Positions 42,799-50,881 of a stretch of DNA of 51,458 bases are shown here, in pieces. Under the pieces are notes generated by a model. The model searched no databases, was not told where the DNA came from, and saw only the letters and a program-made list of their open reading frames with translations. The number at the start of each line of letters is the position of its first letter. Position 1 is the stretch's first letter. The position numbers and the translations under genes are program-made. This DNA is from Saprospiraceae bacterium (GTDB lineage Bacteria; Bacteroidota; Bacteroidia; Chitinophagales; Saprospiraceae). The DNA is taken from positions 1-51,458 of the forward strand of contig JAIXOO010000382.1 of assembly GCA_027486765.1 (NCBI GenBank), given 5' to 3'.

Positions 42799-43230
42799 TT
42801 AAGCCGACACCCGCAGATTTGTACCCGACAGTTCAGTTTTGTATTGCTTCAAGGCAGTAGAAGCAGGACCATTCAACACACCTCCGGACTCTGAAAAAGT
42901 AGATCCGTGGTTGGGGCAAAAGAAGCGGGAGTTGTTGCCCTCATACTGGATGATGGTGCCTTGGTGGGTACAGGCAGCGGCTACTGCGATGTAGACGCCT
43001 CCGGTAGTTCTGGCTACTATCACTCCACTCTTTACCAGGAAGCCGCCGTTGTTCTTCAAAACAGCATTTTCTGGGGCATTGAGGTCGAGGGTGAAATCTA
43101 GACTTCCACCTCCTCCGGTGTTTCCATCTGGGGTAACTCCACTTTCTTTTGCACAGCCGCCCAAACAAGAAATGGCTACGCCACCACCTACGGTTAGCCC
43201 CAGTAGGCTCAAAAATTCTTTCCGATCCAT
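42799..43230 (-). CDS. Exported Rieske (2Fe-2S) protein
   Basis: 143 residues. The N-terminus (MDRKEFLSLLGLTVGGG, then a cysteine at ISCLGGC) looks like a Tat-type and/or lipoprotein signal. The Rieske motif is CTHQG... then CPNHGSTFSESG, i.e. C-x-H and C-x2-H for cluster binding. It is a single-domain Rieske protein, not an oxygenase. It likely carries electrons in the periplasm, partner unknown. It lies divergent, 186 bases away, from a ring-hydroxylating oxygenase-like gene that has its own Rieske domain. Confidence 0.88.
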   Translation of the reverse strand: MDRKEFLSLLGLTVGGGVAISCLGGCAKESGVTPDGNTGGGGSLDFTLDLNAPENAVLKNNGGFLVKSGVIVARTTGGVYIAVAAACTHQGTIIQYEGNNSRFFCPNHGSTFSESGGVLNGPASTALKQYKTELSGTNLRVSA

Positions 43231-43358
43231 ATTTTTAGTTGATTGGTTATGTATTTATGCTTACGAAGTAAATAAGCGTTTGGGGTTTTGGTTTCTATTT
43301 TCCAGTACTGCATTTATTTGATAAGAGTTGCCTGTACAATGAATTTTTTTATCGCCCC

Positions 43359-43389
43359 TTGGTATCAGATTCAAGAAAAAGTACCTTTG
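43359..43389 (+). promoter_or_regulatory. candidate promoter of the Rieske oxygenase gene
   Basis: TTG at 43359-43361 and a perfect -7 box TACCTTTG at 43382-43389 are separated by 20 bases, fitting the Bacteroidota consensus. The -7 ends 27 bases before the ATG at 43417. Confidence 0.5.
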
Positions 43390-43416
43390 GAATGAGTTTA
43401 AATGTAAAAATTTCAA

Positions 43417-44505
43417 ATGGGCCCATCCTTTAATTACCACATCCACTCGGATATCACCCTTGCCGAAACCCTTCCAGCCGAGTTTTACCGCAACCCTCAT
43501 GTATTCGAAGCCATGCAGGAAAAACTATTCCCCCAAAGCTGGCAATGGATCGAAACGGGGGAAAATTTGGCTCAAACAGGATCGGTTTATCCTTTCCAAT
43601 TCCTGCCTGGGTTCGTCAATGAACCCCTGTTTCTGAGCAAAACAGAAACCGGCGAACTGAAGTGTTTTAGCAACGTCTGCACCCATCGGGGCAATCTCTT
43701 GGTACACAACCCCGGGCAATACAAAAAACTGACCTGCAATTATCACGGTCGCCGCTTTGACCTCCAGGGGCAGATGGAGTTCATGCCCGAGTTCAAGGAA
43801 GCTCAAGGTTTTCCGCGTGCTTGTGACCATTTGACGGAAGTTCCTTGCCAAACTTGGGCTCAGTTTCCATTTGTTTCCCTCGATCCAGGTTTTGATTTTC
43901 AGCCTGTTTTGGATGTGATGCAGGAGCGGATTGGCTTTATGCCGCTGACCCAGTTCCGCTATGCTCCAGAATTGAGCCGGGATTATTTGGTCAATTCCCA
44001 TTGGGCTTTGTACTGCGACAATTATTTGGAAGGTTTCCACATTCCCTTTGTTCACCCTGGTCTCAATCAGGTTTTGGACTACGACGCTTATTACACTGAA
44101 TTATTTGACCATTGTAACCTGCAAGTGGGCGTTGCAGATTCGGCAACGGAGTGTTTTGATTTGCCGCCCGGGCACATTGATTTTGGAAAGCGAATTGCTG
44201 GTTATTATTTTTGGGTTTTCCCCAACATGATGTTTAACTTTTACCCCTGGGGTTTGAGTGTCAACATTGTCAAACCACTGTCCATCAAACAATGCAAAGT
44301 GCGCTTCATCATGTATGTGTACGACGAGAGCAAGCTCGACCAGGGTGCCGGAGCGGATCTGGATAAAGTGGAACGGGAAGATGAGTTTGTAGTCGAAAAT
44401 GTACAAAGAGGGCTACAGTCCCGCTTTTACCAAACGGGACGTTTTTCCCCCAAACGCGAAGCTTGCGTTCATCACTTTCACCGTTTATTAGCCACGCACT
44501 TATAG
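43417..44505 (+). CDS. Rieske non-heme iron oxygenase, alpha-subunit-like (choline monooxygenase/ring-hydroxylating type)
   Basis: 362 residues. N-terminal Rieske domain: CTHRGNLLV and CNYHGRRFDLQG. Catalytic domain: the non-heme iron motif CDNYLEGFHIPFVHPGL, with the Asp and two His ligands; the third ligand region is VENVQRGLQSRFYQTGRFSP, followed by HHFHRLL. This wording is close to choline monooxygenase and related alpha subunits. Cytoplasmic. No reductase or ferredoxin gene is adjacent, other than the periplasmic-type Rieske protein, so the electron donor is unknown. The stop is 3 bases from the convergent gene's stop. Confidence 0.9.
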   Translation: MGPSFNYHIHSDITLAETLPAEFYRNPHVFEAMQEKLFPQSWQWIETGENLAQTGSVYPFQFLPGFVNEPLFLSKTETGELKCFSNVCTHRGNLLVHNPGQYKKLTCNYHGRRFDLQGQMEFMPEFKEAQGFPRACDHLTEVPCQTWAQFPFVSLDPGFDFQPVLDVMQERIGFMPLTQFRYAPELSRDYLVNSHWALYCDNYLEGFHIPFVHPGLNQVLDYDAYYTELFDHCNLQVGVADSATECFDLPPGHIDFGKRIAGYYFWVFPNMMFNFYPWGLSVNIVKPLSIKQCKVRFIMYVYDESKLDQGAGADLDKVEREDEFVVENVQRGLQSRFYQTGRFSPKREACVHHFHRLLATHL

Positions 44506-44508
44506 CAT

Positions 44509-45402
44509 TCAACGGTTGATGATGGCAAACAAATGTTGAGGCAGCAAACCCTTTTCGACTTCCTCAAGTTGCAGTGTTAAGTTGTTGGCGTAATGCCCAT
44601 CAAAACAAGTATGTCCCAGAAAATAACGGTCGTTTTTGCAGGCCAACATGACCACGCAGGCCGGAGCACGGCGTGGGATATTGAAGGCACAAAACTTTTG
44701 ATCGTAAGGGAAAAGTTTGACCACTGACTGATGGTTGCGAAACACCAGAAAAGCTTGTTTGTGCTCAAAACCGAGGTCATGGTAGCGGATGCTCAACATC
44801 GATTTGAGTCCCTCTTTGGCCAGGGGCAAGTGGGCACTGAACCAACCCAATTGATTGAGTTCAAATTTTAACCAACGTTGTCCCTGCAACTTGAGAACAG
44901 GAGTAGGTTTATTGAAAAAAGGAATCCAGTCTTGTTCCTTCGTTGCGCTGAAGGAACGCGTACAGGCCATCGATAAAGTGACAATTTGTAAAGAAGTAGG
45001 TTTGGTATGCAAGTTGTTAATTGGCCACACAATTTGGACGGGTTTGATCAAGTGTAAGGTTTGATCGTCTTTTTTGGCTTGCAGGCTAAACATCCCGGCA
45101 GATTCAAAAACCCCATCCCTGGACGTACTGGGCATGGCTGCCAACAGCATTCCTGCTTTGTGCACAATTTCTACTAGCTCCAGGACAATTCGCTCGGTAA
45201 TGATTCGCCCTTGTGCATCAGAAAAAGAACCCGGTAAAAGATTGATCCTCAATCCATTTTCTCCGCTTAACTGGTTGAAACGGGTTGGGTCAATCCACAA
45301 TTGCTGTTTGGGTAACCAACGCAACACAGCATCATCTGTCAAAGCAGCGCTTTGCCCCATCACTTTTAGTTGACTGATGTTAGCAGCCATAGTTTTCTCC
45401 AT
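44509..45402 (-). CDS. Unknown protein with a Bacteroidota beta-sandwich/ZU5-like N-terminal domain
   Basis: 297 residues, no signal peptide visible. Residues about 45-130 (RINLLPGSFSDAQGRIITER, LELVEIVHKAGMLLAAMPST, SAGMFSLQAKKDDQTLHL) look like the first domain of large Bacteroidota surface proteins, where an analogous pattern with a FPANSF-type strand is common; I cannot name the family with confidence. The C-terminal half has further beta strands (ACVVMLACKNDRYFLGHTCF). The ATG at 45400-45402 (MEKTMAANISQ) is likely; an internal ATG four residues later is possible. Position beside the oxygenase appears incidental. Confidence 0.6.
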   Translation of the reverse strand: MEKTMAANISQLKVMGQSAALTDDAVLRWLPKQQLWIDPTRFNQLSGENGLRINLLPGSFSDAQGRIITERIVLELVEIVHKAGMLLAAMPSTSRDGVFESAGMFSLQAKKDDQTLHLIKPVQIVWPINNLHTKPTSLQIVTLSMACTRSFSATKEQDWIPFFNKPTPVLKLQGQRWLKFELNQLGWFSAHLPLAKEGLKSMLSIRYHDLGFEHKQAFLVFRNHQSVVKLFPYDQKFCAFNIPRRAPACVVMLACKNDRYFLGHTCFDGHYANNLTLQLEEVEKGLLPQHLFAIINR

Positions 45403-45627
45403 AGTTTGTGCAACACACCGATGGGGGGCAGATTGAGTACAGTTGTAATTTTTGTGTATAACAAAAAAAAATATACTCAGCGGTGATTGCCGTTCGTCAA
45501 AATGAAACCAAAAAAGGGTAGATATTTTAGATAGGTAGACGCTCTCGCGAACAAGGAATTACCTGTGGTAAAACCATAAAACTGAATTGCAGGTGCTAAA
45601 GTACAACAAAAGTTGTTATAATTCCTG

Positions 45628-45644
45628 TTTTTTTTTTTTTTTTT
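45628..45644 (+). repeat. T17 homopolymer upstream of rarA
   Basis: A run of 17 T begins 60 bases before the rarA ATG, in the 285-base divergent gap. The rest of that gap holds an A9 tract near 45461-45470 and no gene I can support. The tract may influence promoter spacing. Confidence 0.85.
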
Positions 45645-45687
45645 CCCAGTGTTTTGAGATTTTGACACTAAACATACAATCAAAAAG

Positions 45688-46965
45688 ATGCAGCCATTAG
45701 CGGAAAGAATGCGCCCAGCACGCCTCGCAGAATACCTGGGGCAGGAACATTTGGTAGGGGAGGGCTCGGTACTGCGCCAAGCTCTGGCTGCGGGTTTTTT
45801 ACCTTCTATTATCTTGTGGGGACCTCCAGGAGTGGGCAAAACTACCTTGGCGAATATTCTGGCCAAAGAAACTGGCCGCCCCTTTCACAGCCTGAGTGCC
45901 ATTGCAGCCGGGGTCAAAGATGTGCGGGATACCATCCAAAAAGCAGAGCAACAGCGCTTTTTTGGCAAACCCAATCCACTCTTGTTCATCGACGAAATCC
46001 ACCGTTTTAGCAAATCTCAACAAGATGCCTTGTTGGGTGCGGTTGAAAAAGGGGTCGTTACCTTGATTGGTGCCACGACGGAAAACCCTTCCTTTGAAGT
46101 GATCCCCGCCCTTCTGTCGCGTTGCCAAGTGTATGTGTTGAAACTGCTGGAGACCAATCAATTGATGCAACTGATTCACGACGCCTTGCAAAAGGACGAA
46201 TACCTGAAACTCAAAAAAGTGCGCTTTGACAGCTACGACGCACTTTTGCATTATTCCGGTGGGGATGCCCGCAAGTTGTACAATATCCTGGAGTTGGTGA
46301 CCAGCCAGGCGCAGAATGTGGATGGCGAAATTGTGGTCGACGATGCCATTGTCACCAATATTTTGCAACAACACATCACGAGTTACGACAAGGGCGGCGA
46401 GCAACACTACGACGTGGCTTCGGCTTTTATCAAATCCATTCGGGGGAGCGATCCCAACGCGGCGGTGTATTGGCTGGCCCGGATGATTGAGGGAGGTGAG
46501 GAAGTCAAATTCATCGCCCGCCGCATGGTCATTGCAGCGGCTGAAGACATTGGATTGGCCAATCCCAATGCACTCCTGATGGCCACTACGGCATTCCAGG
46601 CAGTGCAAGCGGTAGGTCTTCCAGAGGCGCGAATTATCTTGTCACAGGCAGCCATTTACCTGGCCACTTCGCCCAAAAGCAACTCGGCGTATCTGGCCAT
46701 CGACAAAGCTCAACAATTGGTTCACCAGCAGGGCAACCAACCCGTTCCGTTGCACTTGCGCAATGCACCAACCCAATTGATGAAAAAACTGGATTACGGC
46801 AAGGCATATCAATATTCTCATGATTTTCCGGGCAACTTTGTAGATCAGGAGTACCTGCCCGAAAAATTGAGCGGCACGAAATTGTTTGAACCTGCGGCAA
46901 ACCCAGCAGAGGAGAAGACGAGAGGCTGGTTAAAGGGCTTATGGAAGAAAAAATATGGATATTGA
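45688..46965 (+). CDS. rarA: Replication-associated recombination protein RarA (MgsA-type AAA ATPase)
   Basis: 425 residues of the RarA/MgsA/WRNIP1 family, related to RuvB and clamp loaders, which acts at stalled replication forks; cytoplasmic. Seen: PLAERMRPARLAEYLGQEHL, Walker A WGPPGVGKTTLANIL, Walker [41 protein letters not shown] (sensor 1/arginine-finger), YSGGDARKLYNILEL, and the MgsA C-terminal domain with DVASAFIKSIRGSDPNAAVY and IAAAEDIGLANP. Full length, typical start. Confidence 0.96.
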   Translation: MQPLAERMRPARLAEYLGQEHLVGEGSVLRQALAAGFLPSIILWGPPGVGKTTLANILAKETGRPFHSLSAIAAGVKDVRDTIQKAEQQRFFGKPNPLLFIDEIHRFSKSQQDALLGAVEKGVVTLIGATTENPSFEVIPALLSRCQVYVLKLLETNQLMQLIHDALQKDEYLKLKKVRFDSYDALLHYSGGDARKLYNILELVTSQAQNVDGEIVVDDAIVTNILQQHITSYDKGGEQHYDVASAFIKSIRGSDPNAAVYWLARMIEGGEEVKFIARRMVIAAAEDIGLANPNALLMATTAFQAVQAVGLPEARIILSQAAIYLATSPKSNSAYLAIDKAQQLVHQQGNQPVPLHLRNAPTQLMKKLDYGKAYQYSHDFPGNFVDQEYLPEKLSGTKLFEPAANPAEEKTRGWLKGLWKKKYGY

Positions 46966-46968
46966 ATT

Positions 46969-47070
46969 CTACAAATGTGTGACCTCTCCGAGGTCATCAG
47001 ATCGACTTCGTAGAAGTCGTACATTTGTAGAAAATGTTGCAATGAGTTTTTTACGACTTCGTAGAAGTCG
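46969..47070. repeat. three-way-junction type repeat plus extra hairpin, convergent junction
   Basis: CTACAAATGT (46969-46978) pairs with ACATTTGTAG (47021-47030). Inside are two hairpins, GACCT-CTCCG-AGGTC (46981-46995) and CGACTTC-GTA-GAAGTCG (47003-47019). The second hairpin recurs at 47054-47070. It lies after rarA and before the stop of the GlxA-type gene. Confidence 0.85.
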
Positions 47071-47109
47071 CACATTATTCATTGTCAATGTAATTAATCA
47101 AAATTCATG

Positions 47110-48093
47110 TTAATCCGCCAACACCGCCTCCTTATTGTACTTGTTGCGGTATTCAATTGGCGTTAGCCCGGTGATTTTTTTGAATACGGTACGAAAAGCC
47201 TTGGTATCGGTGTAGCCCACATCGTACATCACTTCATTGATGTTTTTGCGGCTAGACTCAAAACTGCGCTTGGCTGCTTCGATTTTCACCCTTTGCAGGT
47301 ATTCAACCACGGTGTTGCCCGTGGCCTGTTTAAAACGGCGCTCAAAACTGCGGCGGCTCACTAACACTGAGTCGGCCAATTGATCCACGCTGATTTTTTC
47401 AGCGTAATTGATTTCGATGAATTCCTGGGCTTTGAGGATTTCTTGGTCTTTATGGTCTTTTTGCCCCGTAAACATGGCAAAAGCGGACTGATTGCTGCGG
47501 TCAATGTCGATGGCGAAATATTTGGCGGCTAAAATGGCAGTATCCCGATCGGTGTATTTTTCTAATAAGTACAGGAGCAAGTTCCAATACGAGTTGGCCC
47601 CACCACTGGAGTACAGGCCTTGCTCGTCCGTGATGATGCTGCCATCGGCCACTTCCACATCGGGGAAGGTTTCCCGAAATTCGTTGTAAAAGGCCCAGTG
47701 GGTGGAGCATTTTTTGCCTTTCAACAAGCCAGTGGAGGCAAACAAAAAAGCCCCTACACAAAGCGAGGCCACCTCGGCCCCACGGTGGTGGTGTTTGATG
47801 ATCCAGGGTATCGATTTCTGGTTTTTGGCTACGGCTCGTTGCATGTCACCAAAGAGGGCGGGGATGACAATCAGGTCGGTTTGTTGGACTTCATCCAGGA
47901 TTTTGTCGGTATTGACCGCAAAAACTCCATCGTGTAAAAGCACTACTCGTTGTTGACCTACTAACTCTACCTCAAAAAGCGGAGGTCTTCCTGCAGATTG
48001 CAAAAATTGATTGGCGGCAGTGAACAGGTAGCGCGGGTCGGCTACGGCCTCCATGACGGCTGATTCAGGAACGAGTATAGATACCTTTTTCAT
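47110..48093 (-). CDS. GlxA-family transcriptional regulator (DJ-1/PfpI plus AraC domain)
   Basis: 327 residues. The N-terminal DJ-1/PfpI class I glutaminase-like domain has the sharp turn with Cys in VASLCVGAFLFASTGLLKGK and the CSTHW stretch. The C-terminal AraC helix-turn-helix pair contains DQLADSVLVSRRSFERRFKQ, then ATGNTVVEYLQRVKIEAAKR, and YDVGYTDTKAFRTVFKKITG. Such GlxA proteins regulate small-molecule genes after ligand sensing. Possible autoregulation. Divergent from the VOC gene, 110 bases away; a TAnnTTTG-like minus-strand box (48098-48105) is very near the start codon. Confidence 0.93.
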   Translation of the reverse strand: MKKVSILVPESAVMEAVADPRYLFTAANQFLQSAGRPPLFEVELVGQQRVVLLHDGVFAVNTDKILDEVQQTDLIVIPALFGDMQRAVAKNQKSIPWIIKHHHRGAEVASLCVGAFLFASTGLLKGKKCSTHWAFYNEFRETFPDVEVADGSIITDEQGLYSSGGANSYWNLLLYLLEKYTDRDTAILAAKYFAIDIDRSNQSAFAMFTGQKDHKDQEILKAQEFIEINYAEKISVDQLADSVLVSRRSFERRFKQATGNTVVEYLQRVKIEAAKRSFESSRKNINEVMYDVGYTDTKAFRTVFKKITGLTPIEYRNKYNKEAVLAD

Positions 48094-48203
48094 CCTACAA
48101 ATGTAAACAATCCCATTGGCGGAATCAACCCCACAAATAGGCGTTTTTACACCCTTTTTCAGCCGAAAAGACCCTGCATCTTTGAGGTTAAATAATCCAT
48201 GTT

Positions 48204-48614
48204 ATGAACCAACTCATCACCTACCTCACTTTTAATGGCAATTGCCGCGAAGCCATGAGTTTTTACAAAAGCTGTTTGGGCGGTGAACTGGATTTTCAAA
48301 CCATCGGAGAATCCCCACTGGCGGAGCGAATGCCGGAAAACATTAAGGACTATGTGCTACACTCTACCTTGCGCAGTGGTCCCATGTTGCTGATGGGCAC
48401 TGATATGGTGGGCGAGCAAGGCTTGGTCAAAGGCAATGCGGTTTCGATCCTGATTGAATGCCAGAATGAAGGCGAAATCCAGGAGATTTACCAGCAATTG
48501 TCGATTGGCGGGCAGGCAACGCACCCGATTGAACCTACGTTTTGGGGGGCGTTGTTTGGGGGGCTGACGGATCGGTTTGGGAACAATTGGTTGTTGCATT
48601 GTTCGCGGGGGTAG
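48204..48614 (+). CDS. VOC-family (PhnB/glyoxalase-like) protein
   Basis: 136 residues. Single VOC (vicinal oxygen chelate) module of the PhnB subgroup: QLITYLTFNGNCREAMSFYK, then SCLGGELDFQTIGES, ending in PTFWGALFGGLTDRFGNNWL. PhnB-like proteins lack the full metal set of glyoxalase I, and their substrates are mostly unknown. Length is standard. Cytoplasmic. It is divergent from the GlxA regulator, which could control it (inference). The stop touches the short palindrome at 48614. Confidence 0.88.
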   Translation: MNQLITYLTFNGNCREAMSFYKSCLGGELDFQTIGESPLAERMPENIKDYVLHSTLRSGPMLLMGTDMVGEQGLVKGNAVSILIECQNEGEIQEIYQQLSIGGQATHPIEPTFWGALFGGLTDRFGNNWLLHCSRG

Positions 48615-48635
48615 GGCGACCACAGAGGGTCGCCC
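48614..48635. repeat. short REP-like palindrome (GGGCGACC type)
   Basis: GGGCGACC (48614-48621) pairs with GGTCGCCC (48628-48635), followed by GTACGAT as in the longer palindromes (…CCTACGAT). It looks like half of a GTAGGGGC-type REP, right after the VOC stop. Confidence 0.65.
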
Positions 48636-48725
48636 GTACGATGGGGTATAATTTTTTTAAAAATAAATCCACCTGTATCCATTCCCTTACCGTATTTTTA
48701 CCCCCCACAAGAGACATTTTACCTC

Positions 48726-50792
48726 ATGCAGACAAGCAATACCAGCGCACCAATTGCGAAGCGCGATCCCAAAATACTGGTTACCCACGGCGATCAACGC
48801 ATTGACGATTATTTTTGGCTCAAGGAGCGCGAAGATCCCGAGGTGCTGGCGTACCTCAACGCCGAAAATGCCTACACCGAGGAGGTTATGGCCAATACAA
48901 AGGATTTTCGGGAAACCTTATACACCGAAATGGTGGCTCGGTTTAAACAGGACGACCAATCGGTGCCCTATTTTGAAAATGGCTATTGGTACCAAAATCG
49001 TTTTGAAGAAGGCGCCGAATATCCTTTTCATACCCGCAAAAAAGGCAATCAGGACGCCATCGAGGAAATCATCCTCAACGTACCCGAGATGGCCAAGCCA
49101 CACAGCTATTTTGCCATTGGCAGCAAAAGTGTCAGTTTTGACAACCGGTACCTGGCCTTTGGGGAGGACACGGTGAGTCGGCGCATTTACACCATTAAGT
49201 TGCGGGATTTGGAAACGGGCGAATTTTTGGCCGACGAAATTCCGAACACCACGGGTGCGGCGATTTGGGCCAAAGACAATCAGCATTTTTTTTATACCGC
49301 CAAAGACCCTCAAACGCTACGGGGCTACAAAATCTTCCGCCACAAACTCGGTACTTCGACCGAAGCAGACGTAGAAGTATTCCATGAAGCCGACGAAACC
49401 TTTGATGTAGGGGTAGGGATTAGCAAGTCCAAAAAATTCATTGTCATTGCCTCTCAACAAACCATTACTGGCGAGTACCTGTATCTGGATGCGGCTACTC
49501 CAGAAGAGGCTTTCAAAATCTTTGCGCCCCGCGTACGTGGTTTGGAATACGACATCGATCATTTTGGCGATCGCTTTTACATCCGCACCAATCTGGATGC
49601 CAAGAACTTCCGCCTGATGTACTGTGGGGAAGAACAAACGACCCAGGAGCACTGGCAGGAGTTAATCCCGCATCGGGCCGATGTATTGTTCGAAAACATG
49701 GAGTTCTTCAAGGATTACTACGTGATTTCAGAGCGCAAGGCGGGCATCACCCAACTCTGGATTCGCACCTGGTCGGGCCAAAATGAGCACTACATTCCCT
49801 TTGAGGAAGAAGCCTATCTGGCTTATGTGGGCATCAACCCGGAGTCGGATACGGAATTGTTGCGCATTGGCTACCAATCGCTAACGACTCCTAATTCCAC
49901 CTTCGATTACAACATGCAGACCAAGGCGTTCACGCTGTTGAAAGAAGAACCAGTACTGGGTGGATTCACCAAAGAAAACTACCGCTCCGAGCGGGTTTTT
50001 GTCACTGCTCGCGACGGTGCCCAGGTGCCAGTATCGATTGTTTACCACCGCGATTTTGTCAAGGATGGCAAACAACCGCTGCTGCTTTATGCCTATGGAT
50101 CTTATGGTTACAGCATGGAGCCATACTTCAGTTCCGCGCGCCTGAGCCTGCTGAATCGGGGTTTCGCTTACGCCATTGCGCACATTCGGGGCGGCGAAGA
50201 AATGGGGCGGCACTGGTACGACACAGGCAAGTTGTTGCAGAAAAAGAACACCTTCCACGATTTTATCGACTGCGCAGAATGGCTGATTGCCAACCATTAT
50301 ACTTATAGCGGAAATTTGTACGCCATGGGTGGTAGCGCTGGAGGGTTGTTGATGGGTGCCGTAGTCAATTTTCGGCCCGATTTGTGGAAAGGGGTAGTGG
50401 CGTCAGTTCCTTTTGTGGATGTGATCACCACCATGCTCGACGACACCATTCCACTCACCACTTTTGAATACGACGAATGGGGCAATCCCAACGAGGAGGA
50501 GTATTACCATTACATGAAATCCTATTCTCCTTACGACAACGTGGAGGCCAAAGATTATCCCGCAATGCTGGTGACCACCGGTTTACACGATTCCCAGGTG
50601 CAATACTGGGAGCCCGCCAAGTGGGTCGCCAAACTCCGCTTGCTCAAAACGGATCAGAATCCTTTGCTGTTACATACCAACATGGAAGCCGGACACGGCG
50701 GTGCCTCGGGGCGTTTTGCCCGTTTGAAAGAAACGGCGAGGGAGTGGGCGTTTGTGTTGGATTTGGCAGGAAAAATAATGAGTGATGAGTGA
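48726..50792 (+). CDS. ptrB: Oligopeptidase B (S9 family serine peptidase)
   Basis: 688 residues of the prolyl-oligopeptidase fold; oligopeptidase B cleaves short peptides after Arg/Lys in the cytosol. Seen: a propeller domain (THGDQRIDDYFWLKEREDPE), then an alpha/beta-hydrolase with DGKQPLLLYAYGSYGYSMEP, RGFAYAIAHIRGGEEMGRHW, the nucleophile in YAMGGSAGGLLMG, the aspartate region TTGLHDSQVQYWEPAKW and the histidine in NMEAGHGGASGRF. No signal peptide. The ATG at 48726 precedes TSNTSAPIAKRDPK. The last residues (SDE) and the stop are formed by the GAGTGATGA word array. Confidence 0.95.
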   Translation: MQTSNTSAPIAKRDPKILVTHGDQRIDDYFWLKEREDPEVLAYLNAENAYTEEVMANTKDFRETLYTEMVARFKQDDQSVPYFENGYWYQNRFEEGAEYPFHTRKKGNQDAIEEIILNVPEMAKPHSYFAIGSKSVSFDNRYLAFGEDTVSRRIYTIKLRDLETGEFLADEIPNTTGAAIWAKDNQHFFYTAKDPQTLRGYKIFRHKLGTSTEADVEVFHEADETFDVGVGISKSKKFIVIASQQTITGEYLYLDAATPEEAFKIFAPRVRGLEYDIDHFGDRFYIRTNLDAKNFRLMYCGEEQTTQEHWQELIPHRADVLFENMEFFKDYYVISERKAGITQLWIRTWSGQNEHYIPFEEEAYLAYVGINPESDTELLRIGYQSLTTPNSTFDYNMQTKAFTLLKEEPVLGGFTKENYRSERVFVTARDGAQVPVSIVYHRDFVKDGKQPLLLYAYGSYGYSMEPYFSSARLSLLNRGFAYAIAHIRGGEEMGRHWYDTGKLLQKKNTFHDFIDCAEWLIANHYTYSGNLYAMGGSAGGLLMGAVVNFRPDLWKGVVASVPFVDVITTMLDDTIPLTTFEYDEWGNPNEEEYYHYMKSYSPYDNVEAKDYPAMLVTTGLHDSQVQYWEPAKWVAKLRLLKTDQNPLLLHTNMEAGHGGASGRFARLKETAREWAFVLDLAGKIMSDE

Positions 50793-50881
50793 TAAATGAT
50801 GAGTGATGAATACACCCAGCACTTCGACGACGCTCAGTGACCGGGTTTATACATCACTCATCATTTATCACTCATCATTTT
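50777..50881. repeat. GAGTGATGA word-array inverted repeat at a convergent junction
   Basis: Left words (GAGTGATGA, AATGATGA) face the inverse. 25 bp pair perfectly (50784-50808 with 50852-50876). The left arm contains the oligopeptidase stop (50790-50792) and the right arm runs into the last-gene stop (50880-50882). The apex has CACTTCGACGACGCTCAGTG, a motif type common in Bacteroidota repeats (recollection). Confidence 0.9.

Noticed and set aside
45609-45644. ACAAC-AAAA-GTTGT hairpin plus T17 as a terminator
   Set aside because: The stem is only about 5 bp and 10 or more bases separate it from the T-run; location is a divergent promoter gap.
45477-45866. 129-residue minus-strand open frame over the rarA start
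   Set aside because: Its first half is antisense to rarA and the rest crosses a homopolymer and AT-rich gap with no coding features.
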